A stretch of DNA of 10,136 nt, taken from positions 1 through 10,136 of the forward strand of contig DAOVWV010000031.1 of assembly GCA_030636485.1 (NCBI GenBank), in the 5' to 3' direction. The position numbers and the translations under genes were made by a program. Below the pieces are notes generated by a model. The model was not told the DNA's origin. It made no database searches and worked only from the letters and a program-made list of their open reading frames with translations. Positions 7,883 to 10,136 of the stretch are shown one piece after another (the first letter of the stretch is position 1; every line of letters starts with the position of its first letter). This DNA comes from Methyloprofundus sp. GTDB taxonomy: Bacteria; Pseudomonadota; Gammaproteobacteria; Methylococcales; Methylomonadaceae.

Positions 7883-9670
7883 TCAATGAAAAGTCACGCT
7901 AATGGGTAAAATACCGTTACTTTGCCACTCAAGCTGTTCCGTCTCAGATACAAAATAAAGCGAACCCAAAGCATCCAGTGGATCTAACCCCACTGGACAA
8001 TCGACCTGCCACTGCATGCCCTCCATTAAGTCAAGTACATGAATATAACAAGCTGCATTATCAGCCTCTGTCACAAGCGGTGTAGCAAGGTAAGCTAAAT
8101 AGCGTCCATCATTACTCAGCACAGGGTGATGCGATTCTAATGCGGGCTCATTTGTGCTAGTCAGTGGTACTGTACTTTGCTCATCCATTTTATACTGATA
8201 AATCTGGCGTATTCCTTGTGAGTCAGCATGGTCGTAGACTATGGAGCGGCCATTACTCTCAATGCTTGGGTGCTCTGATGTATTTAGCTGTAGTAACTCA
8301 TTGATTAGCGGGTTCGCTAGTCGGGTCAATGTCATATCCTGAATTGAGTATAGATAAACACCACTTTCAGGGTTATTATCATCAATCGTTAAGTCGTTTG
8401 CTGTACTTTGAAAAGCGACATAATGTCCTGCTGCGTCTATTGAGGGATAAGTACTAGTGCCTGTAGAAGAGAGCGTAGGGCTTAACAATAGCAAGCCACC
8501 TGTTTCAGCATCAAACAGATAAACATCACTGGATGAATTAAAGTCATTTTCTGATAGGGCTTGCTCAGTTGCAAAAACAACATAACGTTCTGTCGCTTGC
8601 TGTATAAATTCTATGGACTCAGTAGCAAAGTTCTTATACGTATTTTTTATATACAGATAGAACAATTCAATAGGAGAGGTTATTTCTATATTGTCTTCCT
8701 CTGAGAACTCTATAGTCTGTACAACACTATTAACCTCTTGCGTACTCGTTTCACTCGGGTTATTCAATACCCGCTGAGCCGCTTGAGGGTTTTGTTCTGC
8801 ACGGAAATACCCCCCTAAAGTAACTCTGAAACCAGGATTTAAAATAATGGAGGGGGCGTTATATATAACGCTTGCTCCTGAACTGACTAAGATATTTCCA
8901 CTGGTGGCTATACGTGTACTTGCAGTACAGGTTTCATTGGCTAATGAGCTATAGGTATGATCAGAAATGCTGACATCAGCCCCACCACAGTTTTCATTAT
9001 TTATCGGGAAGTCAGTGTTATCATCAGGATCCGTCCCATTTTGGAATTCCTGCAGATTGCTATATTCATCACCATCCAGATCACCACCTGCATCGTTTAT
9101 AAAGGGATTTAGACCGTTTGAGATTTCCCATTGATCCGTCATACCATCTCCATCCTGGTCAGATGTCGTGTTATAAACGACTATTTTAGTATTCTCGACC
9201 GAATGTGCGAGTGAGGATAGACCATCATTGCTGGATAAGGCATGTTTACTGTTAATGAGGCTATTACTATTAATATTTGAAAAGCTTAAATCAAGCAGGC
9301 TGGGAACGACTGTATTGTTGATTTGCAATATTAGCGTGAGTAGTTCGCCTGCTTGGGTAATTGCTTCAGTGGCCGAATAGGCAATTACTTTCAAGTCCTG
9401 GTTAAGCTGATGGTAATCCAGAGTAAAGGCACTGCTACTGACTAAATCACCCTTATTAACCGCAATCAGAGTAACACCAATTGGTAAAACAATATGAGCA
9501 TTAAAACCACTGCTTGAACCTGGCTCTGTTATCGCTAGTGTCGCTGTGACTTGTTGACCAGCCATTCCTGCCTGGGTATTCAAACTGAGTGTAGGCTGAG
9601 CGATTATTGAGGCCGTGGCCGTTGTCAAAAGTATTGACAGAATAGTTCGATAAAGTAATTTATATTGCAT
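7883..9670 (-). CDS. Exported multidomain protein: cohesin-like module, Ca-binding segment, coathanger-like stretch, PD40/TolB-like propeller repeats
   Basis: 595 residues; first gene of the cluster. The signal peptide covers 1-24 (LLYRTILSILLTTATASIIA, then QPTLSL). Residues 26-165 resemble a cohesin domain: LSLNTQAGMAGQQVTATLAI, then GFNAHIVLPIGVTLIAV, LKVIAYSATEAI and GELLTLILQI. Residues 171-218 carry two Asp-rich calcium segments of the thrombospondin-3 kind (DQDGDGMTDQWEISNGLNP and DLDGDEYSNLQEFQNGTDPD). Residues 230-293 contain a stretch like the '3-coathanger stack' found in exported proteins (SGNILVSSGASVIYNAPSII, LNPGFRVTLGGYFRAE). Residues about 360-580 hold PD40/TolB-like beta-propeller repeats (YPSIDAAGHYVAFQS, HPSIESNGRSIVYD, HPVLSNDGRYLAYLAT), fewer than a usual full set, so the propeller may be partial or completed by diverged blades. 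The role is likely extracellular binding or scaffolding; no catalytic motif is visible. The start has only a weak GAGA 7 nt upstream. A 78-bp gap separates it from the dockerin-like gene, the longest gap in the set. Confidence 0.87.
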   Translation of the reverse strand: MQYKLLYRTILSILLTTATASIIAQPTLSLNTQAGMAGQQVTATLAITEPGSSSGFNAHIVLPIGVTLIAVNKGDLVSSSAFTLDYHQLNQDLKVIAYSATEAITQAGELLTLILQINNTVVPSLLDLSFSNINSNSLINSKHALSSNDGLSSLAHSVENTKIVVYNTTSDQDGDGMTDQWEISNGLNPFINDAGGDLDGDEYSNLQEFQNGTDPDDNTDFPINNENCGGADVSISDHTYSSLANETCTASTRIATSGNILVSSGASVIYNAPSIILNPGFRVTLGGYFRAEQNPQAAQRVLNNPSETSTQEVNSVVQTIEFSEEDNIEITSPIELFYLYIKNTYKNFATESIEFIQQATERYVVFATEQALSENDFNSSSDVYLFDAETGGLLLLSPTLSSTGTSTYPSIDAAGHYVAFQSTANDLTIDDNNPESGVYLYSIQDMTLTRLANPLINELLQLNTSEHPSIESNGRSIVYDHADSQGIRQIYQYKMDEQSTVPLTSTNEPALESHHPVLSNDGRYLAYLATPLVTEADNAACYIHVLDLMEGMQWQVDCPVGLDPLDALGSLYFVSETEQLEWQSNGILPISVTFH

Positions 9671-9758
9671 GGGGAATTCTCATTGTCTCACACCTCTCCA
9701 TTCATAATTTTTATGTAAGAGGAATTAAGTGGTTTCTATCTACAATATTCCTTTTGAT

Positions 9759-9791
9759 CCATCATCTGCAAGATAACCGCAGTACCGATGG
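9759..9791 (-). promoter_or_regulatory. Interrupted inverted repeat in the presumed leader or promoter
   Basis: CCATC (9759-9763) pairs with GATGG (9787-9791), and inside it CTGC (9766-9769) pairs with GCAG (9779-9782). An asymmetric internal loop (2 against 4 nt) and a 9-nt apical loop remain. It lies 89-121 bp upstream of the start at 9670. It could be an RNA hairpin in the 5' leader or a DNA operator. It is not followed by a U-run, so it is not an intrinsic terminator. I do not recognise a known riboswitch class in it. Confidence 0.35.
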
Positions 9792-9884
9792 GTGTGTCTC
9801 TTCTGTTATGCATGAGTTGCCTGGATTCTAAAAAACAGACATTTCTTTTTAATGATCACCTAGCGAATACATAAGCCGCAAGTT

Positions 9885-9913
9885 AGAGTAACGTATTTCT
9901 TTTAATAAGGCAA
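9885..9913 (-). promoter_or_regulatory. Weak candidate sigma-70 promoter for the cluster
   Basis: Minus strand TTGCCT (9908-9913) and TACTCT (9885-9890) are separated by 17 bp. The -35 matches 4 of 6 consensus bases and the -10 only 3 of 6, including the key T, A and final T. A rival pair is TTGCAG (9766-9771) and TATTGT (9742-9747) with an 18-bp spacer, whose -35 overlaps the inverted repeat. Neither is convincing alone. Confidence 0.18.
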
Positions 9914-9998
9914 TATATGAAATAGCTTTTCCATCAACATGTTGTGTACAAATATTTAGCCTAGATTTGAAAAGGCGAACCAAATATCCACGTTTTAA

Positions 9999-10136
9999 AA
10001 GGGCTCAGGTCATTTCATTTACACTCCTGTACTTCTTTTATCTACAGGCGAGGCACTCAAAAAATATCGTTACAAAGCCTAGGTACTATTTCTGCTAACA
10101 CGCTACAATGAAGCATTAGCTTATCTAGGGCTTAAA
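9999..10136 (+). pseudogene. Possible broken TPR-like fragment running off the right edge
   Basis: The plus-strand frame starting at 9999 reads KGSGHFIYTPVLLLSTGEAL, then KKYRYKA, a TAG stop at 10080-10082, then VLFLLTRYNEALAYLGLK to the last base. The two pieces on either side of the stop look like one tetratricopeptide-type helix pair (EALKKY...KA-VLFLLTRYNEALAYL). There is a TAA at 9996 and no in-frame ATG between it and the TAG. If real, it is a decayed remnant of a neighbouring gene. The stretch is short, so chance similarity is quite possible. Confidence 0.2.

Larger units (their letters stand above)
9671..10136. other. Intergenic region upstream of the five-gene cluster
   Basis: 466 bp with no intact ORF on either strand that I can support. 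It is AT-rich and should hold the promoter and 5' leader of the cluster. It contains an interrupted inverted repeat at 9759-9791, weak sigma-70-like matches and, at the right edge, a possible broken TPR-like coding fragment on the plus strand. I found no tRNA, IS end or direct-repeat array in it. Confidence 0.6.

Overview
The window looks like a Gram-negative, AT-rich bacterial chromosome, probably gammaproteobacterial; that placement is inferred from protein style only. Nearly all of it is one minus-strand cluster of five genes, read from right to left. Every product begins with a recognisable Sec-type signal peptide. Gaps between genes are 11 to 78 bp and show no convincing terminator, so the set is probably one operon for extracellular or surface proteins.

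Order of transcription: (1) 9670-7883, a 595-residue protein with a cohesin-like module, a Ca-binding DxDxDG segment, a '3-coathanger'-like stretch and TolB/PD40-like propeller repeats. (2) 7804-6719, a 361-residue protein with one dockerin-type Ca loop, a Calx-beta domain and an unrecognised C-terminal half. (3) 6701-2934, a 1255-residue protein with a cohesin-like module in its first half. Its second half resembles the C-terminal part of Tc-toxin A subunits: two long coiled-coil helices around a hydrophobic Gly/Ala/Ser tip, then a beta-rich end like the TcB-binding domain. (4) 2900-2118, a 260-residue protein with an 'INYQGxL' beta module and a tail-collar-like C-terminus carrying an H-x-H motif. 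(5) 2106 to base 1, the first 702 residues of an SpvB/TcB-type protein with FG-GAP/VCBS repeats. It continues beyond the window and is open to the left edge.

Genes 3 and 5 lie in the usual tcA-then-tcB order, with a tail-collar protein between them. I infer a small, Sec-exported relative of the Tc (ABC) toxin machinery, or an adhesin/delivery complex derived from it, in which cohesin and dockerin modules may hold the parts together. Canonical TcA proteins are about twice as long, have no Sec signal and have no cohesin module, so this arrangement is the main point of interest.

The 466 bp to the right of 9670 hold no intact gene. They contain the presumed 5' regulatory region of the cluster, with an interrupted inverted repeat at 9759-9791 and weak promoter matches. 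At the far right edge there is a possible plus-strand TPR-like gene fragment broken by a stop. I see no RNA genes, insertion sequences or CRISPR arrays.
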